DNA of 36,816 nucleotides from an uncultured Bacteroidales bacterium (lineage in GTDB: Bacteria; Bacteroidota; Bacteroidia; Bacteroidales; Bacteroidaceae): NCBI GenBank assembly GCA_946055775.1, contig CAMGHE010000009.1:1-36816 (forward strand), written 5' to 3'. Positions within the stretch are counted from its first letter, which is position 1. The number at the start of each line of letters is the position of its first letter. This document shows, piece after piece, positions 7,579 through 16,317 of this stretch. Both the position numbers and the translations under genes were made by a program. Under the pieces are notes generated by a model. The model did no database searches, was not told the origin of the DNA, and saw only the letters and a program-made list of their open reading frames with translations.

Positions 7579-7734
7579 GGGTGTGTCAAAATGCAAATTT
7601 GACGCGCACTCGAAGGTGCGTCAGAATGGCTGGGATGCAAGGCGCTGAGGCTGAGGGCGCAGGGAGTGTACTAAAGTACATGACCAAGCCCGAATGCCAA
7701 TAGCAACGAAGCAGATTGGCCATTATAACACACC
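7579..7734. repeat. MITE-like palindromic intergenic element
   Basis: The stretch between surE and dacB has nested inverted repeats. GTGTGTCAAA (7581-7590) can pair with TTTGACGCGC (7598-7607, two G-U pairs). GTGCGTCAGAATGGC (7616-7630) and the complement of GCCATTATAACACAC (7719-7733) agree at 12 of 15 positions and bracket about 90 bp that include a small TGTACT-AA-AGTACA hairpin (7667-7680). The layout resembles a short non-autonomous element; I think similar sequences recur in Bacteroidales intergenic regions, but cannot verify this here. No coding potential is apparent. Confidence 0.5.
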
Positions 7735-7833
7735 GTCCTGCGCGAATGTGCCCATTTCTTGTTCTCGCCCAATCATTCTGGCGGCGGGGGCATTGGGAAG
7801 GGTACTGCCGCGACACGCGTTGCCGGTCGCCGG

Positions 7834-9120
7834 TCAGTCGTCGGTCAGGGCGCGGCACACGCGGTCTTGAAAGGCGCGTCCCTCGGCGGTGCGCTTGAGG
7901 CCCTGGTTCATGATGGCGAAGCAGAGCAGGTGGCCGTGGGCTGTGGTGGAGTAGCCGGCGAGGGTGCTGACGCCGGTGACGGTGCCGGTCTTAGCCACGA
8001 CATTGCCGCAGGCGCGGCTGTCGCGCAGGCGGCGGCGCAGCGTGCCATCGACGCCCATGATGGGCAGGGAGGGACAGAGATGGCGACGGATGGTCTCGTC
8101 CATCCAGGCGTAGCGTAGGACGCGCACCAGGAGCATGGGCGTGGTGTAGTTGTAGAGCGAGAGGCCGCTGCCATCGGCCACCTCGAAGCGCTGGGGGTTG
8201 CCGCCCAGACGCTGGAGCACCTTACCCACGACGCGGGCGCCTATCTCATAGTTGGCATAAGGGTGGCCGGTATGGGCCGCCAGATGGTAGAACAGGGCTT
8301 CGGCGCACTGGTTGTCGCTCTGCTTCATCATGGGAAGGAGCACCTGGTCGATGGTGCGCAGGATTTCCGTCAGGGGCGTGACCTCGGTGTCGGGACGTCC
8401 GTAGGCGGCTGGGGCGCCGAGGCGGATGCCCTCGTCGGCCAGAGCCTGCTGCAAGCGCACTTCCAGACCGTCGCGGCGGTTGTAGAGCAGGGGCGTGAGG
8501 GGCGCCTCGTCATCGTCCCAGCACCAGCCCCACCCCAAGAGCAGGGTGTCCTTCATGCTGCGGTCGAAGAGGATGCCGCCCGTAATGCTGTCGATGCCGG
8601 CCTGACGAACGGCATGGACCATACGCCACACGTCGTCGTCACCCAGCAGGGGGTCGAAGCCGCCGCGCACCACCAGGCGGCCGTAAAGCGTGCTGTCGGT
8701 CACCTGTCCCTCGTAGCCGAGCGGCGTGCGCAGCATGTAATCGGTGCCGAGCTGGGCCAGGGCGGCCACGGCGGTGACCACTTTCTGGCACGAGGCGGGA
8801 CGCATCATCTGCCGGGCGTTGTGGGCGAAAAGGGGGGCGTCGGCCGTCAGGTCATAGACGTAGAGGCCGAGCTGACTGTGTTCCAACAGGTCGCTGCCCA
8901 GCAGTGCGGTCAAGCGCTCGACGATGACGGCGCCCATGCTATCGGCGGGCGCGGCAGGGAGGTCGGCGGCGAGGGTGTCGCAGTCGTTGACGGCGGGAAG
9001 GGGCAGGCTGTCGGGCAGAATGCTGTCGGGGCAGCACAGGACGCCTTGACCAGCGGCAGAGAGTGACGGAACGGCGAGGCACAGGGCGATGAGGAAGCGG
9101 GAGAGACGATGCTGGCGCAT
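7834..9120 (-). CDS. dacB: D-alanyl-D-alanine carboxypeptidase/endopeptidase (PBP4 family)
   Basis: A class C penicillin-binding protein that trims D-alanine from peptidoglycan and cleaves D-Ala-mDAP cross-links in the periplasm. With start ATG 9120 (428 residues) the protein has a signal peptide ending near SAAGQG, then an acidic/proline linker, then the catalytic domain. The SxxK motif is S-C-Q-K (S110, K113), the SxN motif is S-D-N in KQSDNQCAEA, and KTG is in VVAKTGTVTG near the C-terminus: all three catalytic motifs are intact. An upstream in-frame ATG at 9144 lies only 5 nt from the U-tract of the preceding terminator, so 9120 is preferred. It is a separate unit or a read-through extension of the OmpH operon. 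Confidence 0.95.
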   Translation of the reverse strand: MRQHRLSRFLIALCLAVPSLSAAGQGVLCCPDSILPDSLPLPAVNDCDTLAADLPAAPADSMGAVIVERLTALLGSDLLEHSQLGLYVYDLTADAPLFAHNARQMMRPASCQKVVTAVAALAQLGTDYMLRTPLGYEGQVTDSTLYGRLVVRGGFDPLLGDDDVWRMVHAVRQAGIDSITGGILFDRSMKDTLLLGWGWCWDDDEAPLTPLLYNRRDGLEVRLQQALADEGIRLGAPAAYGRPDTEVTPLTEILRTIDQVLLPMMKQSDNQCAEALFYHLAAHTGHPYANYEIGARVVGKVLQRLGGNPQRFEVADGSGLSLYNYTTPMLLVRVLRYAWMDETIRRHLCPSLPIMGVDGTLRRRLRDSRACGNVVAKTGTVTGVSTLAGYSTTAHGHLLCFAIMNQGLKRTAEGRAFQDRVCRALTDD

Positions 9121-9148
9121 GGACTTGGGAAGTGTGGGGGTCATACAG

Positions 9149-9195
9149 AAAAGAGGAACTGGAGCGTCGTGGTCAACGAACGCCTCAATTCCTCT
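9149..9195 (-). terminator. Rho-independent terminator after the OmpH operon
   Basis: On the minus strand the arm 9195-9180 pairs with 9167-9152 over 16 positions, with one mismatch and two G-U pairs, around a 12-nt loop. A run of four T follows at 9152-9149. It sits about 70 nt past the stop of the 9267-9848 gene and ends just before dacB. Confidence 0.75.
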
Positions 9196-9266
9196 GTGTG
9201 GGTGGCTATGGGGCTGCCGCAGCAGCGGGCTGCGTGGCCTGCTGGCGAGCCCTATCGGGTGGGGGG

Positions 9267-9848
9267 TTATCGCTGGGTGCCGGCAGCAGGTGTCGAGCCT
9301 GCGGCAGGCTGCGTAGCACCGGCAGCGGGCGTCAGGGCGGCCAGACCGAGTTTGTCCATCACCTTGCGGGTGACGTCCTCGCTGAGGGCTTCGTTGATGA
9401 CGATGCCGACCTGCTGCGAGGCGTTCTTGTCAATGATATAGATGTAGTTGCCCTCCTTGGCCACGCTGTTGACAGCGTCCATGACCTTCTGTACGATGGG
9501 CTGCATCTTGCGGGCCTTGGCCTCGTCGAAGGCGCGCTGGTTGTCGGTGAGTGCCTGCTGGTAGCGCTCCTGCAGATCCTGAATCTCCTGAGCGCGGCGG
9601 TTGCGGATGTTCTCGGGCGTCTGTTCGGTGATTTCGTTGCGGAACTTCTCCATCTTCGCATTGATTTCCTGCTCCATGGCGGTCAGTTCGTCGGTGTACT
9701 GCTTGCCCATGGCTTCAAGTTCGCCCTGTGCCTTCTTGGTTTCGGGCAGCGAGGCCATGATGGAGTTGTAGTCGAAGTGGGCAAATTTCTGGGCGGCGAG
9801 GCTCAGAGGAGCTGCTATGAGGAGCAGCATGAGGATTTTCTTGAACAT
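9267..9848 (-). CDS. OmpH/Skp family periplasmic chaperone (distal copy)
   Basis: A 193-residue OmpH/Skp homologue, holding unfolded outer-membrane proteins soluble on their way to BamA. It has a clear signal peptide (MFKKILMLLLIAAPLSLAAQ), then KFAHFDYNSIMASLPE, the typical Skp N-terminal strand, a long charged coiled coil at about residues 40-125, and the closing strand NYIYIIDKNA. The C-terminus carries an extra low-complexity tail of about 20 residues with three PAAG repeats, unlike the upstream paralogue. It lies 213 bp after the other OmpH gene, with its own possible promoter, and is followed by a terminator. Confidence 0.92.
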   Translation of the reverse strand: MFKKILMLLLIAAPLSLAAQKFAHFDYNSIMASLPETKKAQGELEAMGKQYTDELTAMEQEINAKMEKFRNEITEQTPENIRNRRAQEIQDLQERYQQALTDNQRAFDEAKARKMQPIVQKVMDAVNSVAKEGNYIYIIDKNASQQVGIVINEALSEDVTRKVMDKLGLAALTPAAGATQPAAGSTPAAGTQR

Positions 9849-9946
9849 GATATTTGGGATATGTTTTGTTTTACTTGTTGTGGGGGTGTCGGGGCCACTG
9901 GGCGGTCCGTTGGCCGGACGGCAGGGGTCTGTGGGACAGACGGCTG

Positions 9947-9954
9947 CAAATTTA
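9947..9954 (-). promoter_or_regulatory. Possible internal promoter of the distal OmpH gene
   Basis: TAAATTTG on the minus strand matches TAnnTTTG and lies about 100 nt upstream of the 9848 start, inside the only long gap of the bamA-ompH cluster. A TTTCC stretch about 19 nt further up could be a poor -33 element. Confidence 0.45.
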
Positions 9955-10061
9955 ATGCTTTTGTGCCATTTGCGGAAACGTTTTGCCGAAGATTTGCTCC
10001 CTACCCTCTGGCTGGAAGGGCTGCGGGACGGGGTGAAGGGGCACGGCAGGGACTAAGTGGC

Positions 10062-10580
10062 CTACTTGTCGTAGCCGAGCTTGGCCAGCACGTCGTTGCT
10101 GATGTCGATGGAGGGGGAGGCGAAGATGATGCCGGCGGTTTCGGTGGCGCGGTCGAGGACGAGCTGGTAGCCGCGCTGCTGGGCAATGCCCTTGATGGCG
10201 TTATACACCTCGTCCTGGATGGGCTCGATGAGGGCGATGCGCTTCTTGTAGAGTTCGCCCTGGGGGCCGAAGTACTTCTTGCGCAGTTCGCTGGCTTCCT
10301 TCTCCTTATCTACGATGGCCTGCTCGCGCTCCGTCTTTTGGGCCTCGCTGAGGAAGACTGCCTCGTTCTGGTAGTTCTTATAGAGCGTCTTGGCCTGGCT
10401 GTCGAGGGCCTCGACTTCGGCCTGCCATTTCTTCGACGTCTGGTTGAGTTGCTCGTTGGCACGCTCGTAGGCGGGGATGTTGCTCATGATATATTCCATG
10501 TCAACCATCGCAAACTTCTGTGCTGCTGCGGGGAGCAGGCAGCCCAGACACAGGGCGGTAAGGACAATAATCTTTTTCAT
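10062..10580 (-). CDS. OmpH/Skp family periplasmic chaperone (proximal copy)
   Basis: A 172-residue OmpH/Skp family protein. A signal peptide (MKKIIVLTALCLGCLLPAAAQ) is followed by KFAMVDMEYIMSNIP, a helical charged tentacle region at about residues 40-110 (WQAEVEALDSQAKTLYKNYQ), and the C-terminal strand GYQLVLDRA. Length matches Skp. It begins 28 bp after bamA, and the bamA-ompH-ompH order is the standard Bacteroidales arrangement, supporting a role in delivering outer-membrane proteins to the BAM complex. Confidence 0.93.
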   Translation of the reverse strand: MKKIIVLTALCLGCLLPAAAQKFAMVDMEYIMSNIPAYERANEQLNQTSKKWQAEVEALDSQAKTLYKNYQNEAVFLSEAQKTEREQAIVDKEKEASELRKKYFGPQGELYKKRIALIEPIQDEVYNAIKGIAQQRGYQLVLDRATETAGIIFASPSIDISNDVLAKLGYDK

Positions 10581-10608
10581 CTGTCTATATGTTAGGGGAT
10601 TTATGTGT

Positions 10609-13233
10609 TTAGAATTCCTGGCCGATGATGAAGTGGAACTGTGAACCGCCGGCGTCGTAGCCGTTGATGCGCTTCTGGAAGCCGTAGGCCCAGTCGATAC
10701 CCATCAGGCCGACCATGGGCAGGAGGATGCGGACGCCCATACCGGCGGAGCGCTTCATGTCGAAGGGGTTGAACTTCTTGACGTCGGCCCAGGCATTACC
10801 GCCCTCGACGAAGGCCAGGGCGTAGATGTTGGTCTGACCCTCGAGCATGAGGGGATAGCGCAGTTCGAGGCTCATGCGGCTGTAGGCGTAGGCGTTGCCG
10901 CCGGTGTTACCGGCGAGCGAACCGTTGTCGTAACCGCGCAGACCGATGGTCTCGGTGGCGTAGCCGGAGGAATAGCCCGACATGCCGTCGCCGCCGACGT
11001 AGTAGGTCTCGAAGGGCGACTTCTTATAGCGGTTGTAGGCGCCCAGCAGACCGAACTCGGCGCGCGTCATGAGGACGAAGGGCTTGTTGCCGTTGGTCAC
11101 GGCGGTGAACGAGCGGAACTTCATCTTCCACTTGTGATACTCTATCCAGCGATACTTCTCCTGAGCCTCGCGCTGGTAGGATGCGCTCTGGTAGTTGTTG
11201 GCCAGGTTCTTGTAGTCCTTGCCGTCCCAGAGCGAGTAGGGCGGGGTGAACGACACCGACGCGCCAAACTCCGAGCCGAAGCGCGGGAAGAAGGGGTGGT
11301 TCGTGCTCTGGCGGTTGAGCGAGAGGGTAATGTTGAAGTTGTTACAGTTACCGTCGGAGATGAGGAAGTACTGCCAGTTGCGCAGCATATAGCGCGTGTA
11401 CGACACCTCGGCCATGAACGTAAAGTAGTCGTCGGGCCAGCGCAGGCGCTTACCCAGGCCGACGGAGACGCCAAACTGCTTGACGTACTTGTCGGGGTCG
11501 TAGTAACTCGAGTAGTCGTAATAGCTCGAGTTGGTGCCGTAGCCGTAGTAGTAGTTATAGATATTGTTATAGTTGGAGTAGTAGCTGGAGTTGACGTCGC
11601 TCTGCTTGGAGTAGTAGATGGAGAAGGAGAACTGCGTCGGGCGCTTGCCGCCAAACCAGGGGTCGAGGAAGGAGAGGGCGTAACTCTGGTAGTATGTACC
11701 GTTGGTCTGTGCGCTGATCGACACGGTCTGGCCGTCACCCTGAGGGATGAAGCCGGCGCGCTTGTCGCCGCGGCGGAAGAGGTTCTGCACGGAGAAGTTG
11801 GTAAACTTCAGACCGATACGGCCGGTGATGCCCACCTGTCCCCAGCCAGCAGAGAGCTCAACCTGGTCGCCGCCCTTACTCACCAAGGGGTAGGTGATAT
11901 CTACCGTGCCACTGACGCGGTCGGGCTTGATGCTCTTCGAGAGGCCGGCCTGCAGGGCTTCGGCGTCAAACTGGTTCATATTGTTGAGGTCCATCACCGT
12001 GCGCTTGATCGACTCCATGGAGAAAAGGTCGCCCGGCTTGGTGCGCAGTTCGCGGCGGATGACATTCTCATAGACGCGGTCGTTGCCCGAGATGCGGACG
12101 CGGTTGAAGGTGGCTTGATTGTTCTCAACGATGCGCATTTCCAGGTCGATGCTGTCGCCGTCGATATTGATTTCCACGGGGTTGAGATCGTAGAACACAT
12201 AGCCGTTGTTGTAGTACTGCTGGCCCACGGCATCGTCGTCGCTGTTGAGGCGACGGTCCAGGAGCGTCAGGTCATAGACGTCGCCGCGCTTCATGCGGAG
12301 CATGTAGTTGAGTTGTTCGGTGGTATAGACCTTGTTGCCCACCCAATCGACGTTGCGCAGGTAGTACTTCGTGCCCTTGTAGAAGTCGAGATAGACGTCC
12401 ACCTTGCCGTCGGGGCGGTTGGCCACGCTGTCGGAGAGGAGCAGGGCGTCGCGGTAGCCCCAGGCGTTGAGGCGGCTGACGGCGTTACCCTTGTCCTCGT
12501 CGTACTTTTCGGGGATGAACTTCTTAGAGCGCAGGAAGTTGCGGAAGGTTTTCTCCTTCGTCTTCTTCATGGCGCCCTTGACTTTCTTGGCCTCCTTGTC
12601 GGTGAGGCCGGTGATGTAGATGCGGTGTACCTTGACCTTCTCGTTCTTGTTGATACGGATGTCGAGCATGACATTGTTGTCGCCCGTGGCGTCTTCGGTC
12701 TGCTCAATATCTACGCTGGCATTCTTGAAGCCTTTCTCGTCGAAATAGCGCTTGATGTATATCTTGGTGCGGTCCAGGACGTCGGCCGTCACCTGACTGC
12801 CGACAGTCAGGCCCACGCGGCGCTCGAGCTCCTCGCGCTCGCTCTTCTTCACACCGCTGTAGTTGATGCTCGTGATGCGGGGGTGCGGACTAAGGTAGAT
12901 GTGCAGGTATATCTTGCTGCCTACGATGCTGTCGGCCTCGATGCGCACGTTCGAGAAGAGTTTCTGGCGCATGAAGCGGCGTATGGCATCACTGATGTCG
13001 TCGCCCGGCACGTCATAGACCTGTCCCACCTCTAGGCCCGACAGGTTGAGCAGCAGCGTTTCGTCGATGTCGCCCCCTCCGTCGATGACCAGGCCGCCCA
13101 GGATGTAGCGCGTGTTGTTTTGGGAGTAGGAGATGGTCGGCTTCACCTGCACGGGCACGTTGTCCTGTGCCTTTGCGGCGATAGCGGTCAGGATGAGGCA
13201 GAGGGTAAGGAGTATGTTGCGTAGCGGGTTCAT
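10609..13233 (-). CDS. bamA: Outer membrane protein assembly factor BamA
   Basis: BamA is the essential outer-membrane barrel that inserts other beta-barrels. Start ATG 13233 gives a signal peptide (MNPLRNILLTLCLILTAIAAKAQ) and an 874-residue protein; a frame extension to 13380 lacks any signal and is rejected. Residues about 45-450 form successive POTRA domains (for example VYENVIRRELRTKPGDLF), and about 470-874 the Omp85 barrel ending with a C-terminal aromatic-rich strand (FHFIIGQEF). VGGDGMSGY and GLRGYDNGS belong to the conserved substrate-insertion/lid region. Odd: residues about 541-584 are a Tyr/Ser/Asn-rich stretch with about 14 tyrosines. It lies downstream of uppS and upstream of two ompH genes. 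Confidence 0.96.
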   Translation of the reverse strand: MNPLRNILLTLCLILTAIAAKAQDNVPVQVKPTISYSQNNTRYILGGLVIDGGGDIDETLLLNLSGLEVGQVYDVPGDDISDAIRRFMRQKLFSNVRIEADSIVGSKIYLHIYLSPHPRITSINYSGVKKSEREELERRVGLTVGSQVTADVLDRTKIYIKRYFDEKGFKNASVDIEQTEDATGDNNVMLDIRINKNEKVKVHRIYITGLTDKEAKKVKGAMKKTKEKTFRNFLRSKKFIPEKYDEDKGNAVSRLNAWGYRDALLLSDSVANRPDGKVDVYLDFYKGTKYYLRNVDWVGNKVYTTEQLNYMLRMKRGDVYDLTLLDRRLNSDDDAVGQQYYNNGYVFYDLNPVEINIDGDSIDLEMRIVENNQATFNRVRISGNDRVYENVIRRELRTKPGDLFSMESIKRTVMDLNNMNQFDAEALQAGLSKSIKPDRVSGTVDITYPLVSKGGDQVELSAGWGQVGITGRIGLKFTNFSVQNLFRRGDKRAGFIPQGDGQTVSISAQTNGTYYQSYALSFLDPWFGGKRPTQFSFSIYYSKQSDVNSSYYSNYNNIYNYYYGYGTNSSYYDYSSYYDPDKYVKQFGVSVGLGKRLRWPDDYFTFMAEVSYTRYMLRNWQYFLISDGNCNNFNITLSLNRQSTNHPFFPRFGSEFGASVSFTPPYSLWDGKDYKNLANNYQSASYQREAQEKYRWIEYHKWKMKFRSFTAVTNGNKPFVLMTRAEFGLLGAYNRYKKSPFETYYVGGDGMSGYSSGYATETIGLRGYDNGSLAGNTGGNAYAYSRMSLELRYPLMLEGQTNIYALAFVEGGNAWADVKKFNPFDMKRSAGMGVRILLPMVGLMGIDWAYGFQKRINGYDAGGSQFHFIIGQEF

Positions 13234-13318
13234 TCGCAAGATAAAGGCTTGTGGTGATAGAGTGTTAGGAGTATTGGCAGGGGATGGTATGAGTCGCGGG
13301 CGAGCGTGCGGAGCGTTG

Positions 13319-14065
13319 TCAAGCCTGCTCGGGCGCCACCTGTTCGCTGGTTTTGCCGTAGCGCCGTTCGCGTGCGGCATAGACGCTGAGGGCCTGCATG
13401 AAGTCGGCCTCGTGGAAGTCGGGCCAGAAGGTATCGCAGAAGTAGAGTTCGGAGTAGGCGCACTGCCAGAGCAGGTAGTTGCTCAGCCTGACCTCGCCAC
13501 CCGTGCGTATGAGCAGGTCGGGGTCGGGCATGAAGGCCGTCTCGAGCGCCTGACTGACGCTCTGCTCATCGATGTCGGTAGGCTTGAGGTTGCCCTCGAC
13601 TGCCTGAGTGACGAGGCGTCGTACAGCCTCAGTGATTTCCCAGCGCGAGGAGTAACTCAGGGCGATGACGAGCGTCATGCCCATATTGTCTGCCGTGCGC
13701 TGCTCAAGACCCTCGATGGCCTGGCGCACGTCCTGCGGCAGGCGTGTGCGGTCACCAATGACGCGCAGACGGACGTTATTCTTCATAAACAGTTCCTCCT
13801 CCATGGCTGTGATGACGAGCGACATGAGCGCTGCCACCTCGTCGGCCGGCCGGTTCCAGTTTTCGGTAGAGAAGGTGTAGAGCGTCAGGTATCTGATGCC
13901 CAGCCTCGAGGCCAGGGCGGTGATTTCGTTCACCGTGGCCACGCCCTGCTGGTGTCCCATGCTGCGGTTCATGCCGCGGGCCTTGGCCCACCGGCCGTTG
14001 CCGTCCATGATGATGGCCACATGGGTGGGAACCTTGCTTGGCGTGTTGTGGGTTATGGTGTCCAT
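13319..14065 (-). CDS. uppS: Isoprenyl transferase (undecaprenyl diphosphate synthase)
   Basis: UppS makes the C55 undecaprenyl diphosphate carrier for peptidoglycan, LPS and capsule by cis-addition of isopentenyl diphosphate. The 248-residue protein shows all family signatures: [14 protein letters not shown] with catalytic D21, [13 protein letters not shown], and [20 protein letters not shown] followed by ELYF. It is in the envelope cluster 85 bp before bamA and 46 bp after a DUF6089-like gene, as in many Bacteroidales. Confidence 0.97.
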   Translation of the reverse strand: MDTITHNTPSKVPTHVAIIMDGNGRWAKARGMNRSMGHQQGVATVNEITALASRLGIRYLTLYTFSTENWNRPADEVAALMSLVITAMEEELFMKNNVRLRVIGDRTRLPQDVRQAIEGLEQRTADNMGMTLVIALSYSSRWEITEAVRRLVTQAVEGNLKPTDIDEQSVSQALETAFMPDPDLLIRTGGEVRLSNYLLWQCAYSELYFCDTFWPDFHEADFMQALSVYAARERRYGKTSEQVAPEQA

Positions 14066-14111
14066 CGCAGTAGTGATGTTAGTGTCAGGAGTTTCGTCGG
14101 CCGCCGTGCCG

Positions 14112-14840
14112 TCAGTCTTTGTTGCAGGTGGGGCACAGGGGCGATATGTCGTAGGTTAGGGTGAGAAGGGTCATGCCGTAGTGGTCCTTGTTCTTAAACC
14201 CTGACGAGGGGATGGTCAGCGGGGCTTCGAGGCCGTCGAGTTTGTCGCCCGTGGTGAAGTGCATCTGCCACTCCAAGGCGATGTTCAGGCGGCGTCCGGC
14301 CTTATACTTCAGGCCGAGGCCGAGGGGCACCTGCATAGCCAGAGCCTTGCTCTCCTGAGCATAGGTCAGACCCAGACCCATCTGGATGAAGGGCACTAAA
14401 CGGCTGTAGCCCTGGTAGCCGCGCTCGTAGCCGTAGGGCAGGAAGTGGAGCTCGTACAGGGCGCTCAGGTCGTAGTAGTTGCCGCTGGCGGTGAAGTTGA
14501 GGCGTTCGGCCGACGCCTGTGTGCCGTCGGCGGGCAGGAAACCTTTCAGACCGAGGCTGTTGCCACCGGTCTTCGCATAGAGCGCCTGCGTCTTGAGGGC
14601 CATGCGGGGGTTGATGACGAAGCGGAGCAGGGCACCCGCCGCGGCACTGTTCTGACCGTAGAGGCGAGCGTTGACGTCGGTCACGGTGCTGCCTATACCT
14701 AAGGCGCCGCCCACCTCCATGCGATAGACCACGTCGTCCTGGGCGCGTGCCGAGGGCACCAGAACCAGCACAGCGATGGCGAGGGCCAGCGTGCGCAGCA
14801 GGACCGGCATGTGCGGTGTCAGGGGGAGGAGGCGACTCAT
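14112..14840 (-). CDS. Outer-membrane beta-barrel protein, DUF6089-like
   Basis: A 242-residue exported protein whose function is not known. A hydrophobic signal peptide ends at about SARAQ; start could be ATG 14840 or ATG 14810, and the second gives the neater signal. The rest alternates aromatic and small residues as in an 8-stranded outer-membrane barrel ([41 protein letters not shown]), ending in CPTCNKD. The C-terminus and genomic place directly before uppS match what I recall of DUF6089 proteins. A frame extension to 14939 would overlap the upstream gene and is rejected. Confidence 0.75.
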   Translation of the reverse strand: MSRLLPLTPHMPVLLRTLALAIAVLVLVPSARAQDDVVYRMEVGGALGIGSTVTDVNARLYGQNSAAAGALLRFVINPRMALKTQALYAKTGGNSLGLKGFLPADGTQASAERLNFTASGNYYDLSALYELHFLPYGYERGYQGYSRLVPFIQMGLGLTYAQESKALAMQVPLGLGLKYKAGRRLNIALEWQMHFTTGDKLDGLEAPLTIPSSGFKNKDHYGMTLLTLTYDISPLCPTCNKD

Positions 14841-14893
14841 CTTCAGAGGGTTTGGGGTGCGGGAGCAACCAGAGGGACAGACGGGACCGCGGT

Positions 14894-16270
14894 TCACTGG
14901 GCCTCGGCCCAGCCCAGGCGGTTGTGGCGACCGCGCCACAGGCGGCCGGTGGCCGTCTCGGTGACGTAGATGAAATGGTCGGCACCGACGGCGGCGCCCA
15001 CGGCATTGGGGGCGCTGGCATCAAACGGCAGGGCGTCTATGCTGGCCAGCTGCCAGGTGCGGCCGTTGTCGCGCGTCGTATATATAGGTGCTGCTGTGCC
15101 ATCGGCCTGCTGTCCGAAGAGCAGCAGACTTTCGTCGTAGGGCACGAGCGTCATGCCCGTCAGGTGGGGCATCTGCATGGTTTCACTGTCGGTCTGAGGC
15201 ATATAGAACCAGTTGAACGTGGCCTGACCGGCCAAATCGTCCGTGCGGCGCCACACCACGGTGTGCCCTTCGGCGTCATAGCCTACAACCACCAGGTCTT
15301 CCAACTGGCTGTCCGTGCGCGAGGGCAGCACGGCGCCGGTCATGCCGCTCACGGGCAGGCACTGGGGCTCATCGGCTTCTTCGGCGGTCCAGGTCTGTCC
15401 GCCATCGGCCGAGGCCATGAAACCTTCGGAGCCCATGCCCACAAGGGTGCGGCTGCCGCAGAGCAACAGGTGCCGGGGCACGGCGTTGCTCGCGACGGCG
15501 GTCCATGCCGTACCGTCGGTGCTGGTCATCAGACCAGTGGCGCTCAGTCCGTACATCCGGCTGCCATCGGGGGCGGTCACGATACTCTCGGGGCGCAGGC
15601 CCTGAGGCAGAGGGGTCTGGGTGGCGTCGCCCTGCCAGGGTACGGTCACGGCGACGGCCTCGCCGCCACACTGCCCGAAGACAACGGGCACGCCATCGGT
15701 GCGCACGGCCATGCGCAGGCCGGGCTGCATGCCGCTCACCATACTGGCGGCGGCGCTATGGGTGCCCCAGCGGAAGGTGTTGCCGTCTTCGCGGTGCACG
15801 TTGAGGTGGAGGGCATAGCGACGCACCGACACGCCATCGTAGGCGTGCACCTTGATATAGCGCACGGTGGAGCAGTCGAGGGTGTCGTTCATACTGAACA
15901 CCGTATCCTCGCCGGTCACGTCGCTGACGAGGGTCACGGCACCCGTGGTGGAGAAGGTGGAGAAGAGCACCTTGCTCGGGTTGGTGCCGGCGGGCAGCGA
16001 GTCGGTGTTGAAGATGCGGGCATTGATGTGGTCAATGTGCATGGGGTAGTAACTGCCGGTGACGGTAGTGGTATAGGTGCTGTCCTTGCCGGCCGGGGTG
16101 ACGGTGGTCACCTGACGGTAGAGTGTGCCGAGGACAACGTTGTTGACGATGCAGTCGTTATACTCAGAATAATCGACGGTGGTGGCGTCATCGTCGTCGA
16201 GGCACGAGGTGCAGGTCACGCCTGCCAGGGCCACAAGGACGGCCATCATGAGGTGTACGTATCGCTTCAT
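14894..16270 (-). CDS. DUF6242-like lipoprotein with photosystem/BNR-type repeats
   Basis: A 458-residue predicted lipoprotein. Start ATG 16270 gives a signal ending in C-T-S-C23; the acidic run LDDDD directly after the cysteine resembles the Bacteroidota surface-export signal, so it may sit on the outer face. The first part (to about residue 160) is a beta-rich domain; the rest shows repeated sialidase/BNR-like signatures such as SADGGQTWT and TRDNGRTWQ, suggesting a beta-propeller. Its family fits DUF6242. Function is unknown; it is first in the transcript that goes on to uppS and bamA, 53 bp before the DUF6089-like gene. Confidence 0.75.
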   Translation of the reverse strand: MKRYVHLMMAVLVALAGVTCTSCLDDDDATTVDYSEYNDCIVNNVVLGTLYRQVTTVTPAGKDSTYTTTVTGSYYPMHIDHINARIFNTDSLPAGTNPSKVLFSTFSTTGAVTLVSDVTGEDTVFSMNDTLDCSTVRYIKVHAYDGVSVRRYALHLNVHREDGNTFRWGTHSAAASMVSGMQPGLRMAVRTDGVPVVFGQCGGEAVAVTVPWQGDATQTPLPQGLRPESIVTAPDGSRMYGLSATGLMTSTDGTAWTAVASNAVPRHLLLCGSRTLVGMGSEGFMASADGGQTWTAEEADEPQCLPVSGMTGAVLPSRTDSQLEDLVVVGYDAEGHTVVWRRTDDLAGQATFNWFYMPQTDSETMQMPHLTGMTLVPYDESLLLFGQQADGTAAPIYTTRDNGRTWQLASIDALPFDASAPNAVGAAVGADHFIYVTETATGRLWRGRHNRLGWAEAQ

Positions 16271-16309
16271 TGGGGTCGTTGATGGGATAAGGCCATAATC
16301 AGCCGACTG

Positions 16310-16317
16310 CAAAAGTA
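16310..16317 (-). promoter_or_regulatory. Probable promoter of the DUF6242-uppS-bamA operon, TACTTTTG
   Basis: The minus-strand octamer TACTTTTG fits the Bacteroidota -7 consensus and lies 40 nt before the 16270 ATG. The -33 element is not obvious; a TTTG occurs only 12 nt upstream. Confidence 0.55.

Noticed and set aside
11134-13035. A 633-codon open frame antisense to bamA
   Set aside because: Translation is a Val/Ala/His/Asp-rich shadow of bamA codons, without domains; such frames also run opposite many other genes here (for example 14747-16282, 16633-18705, 22250-24250, 28222-30225 and 34228-36030).
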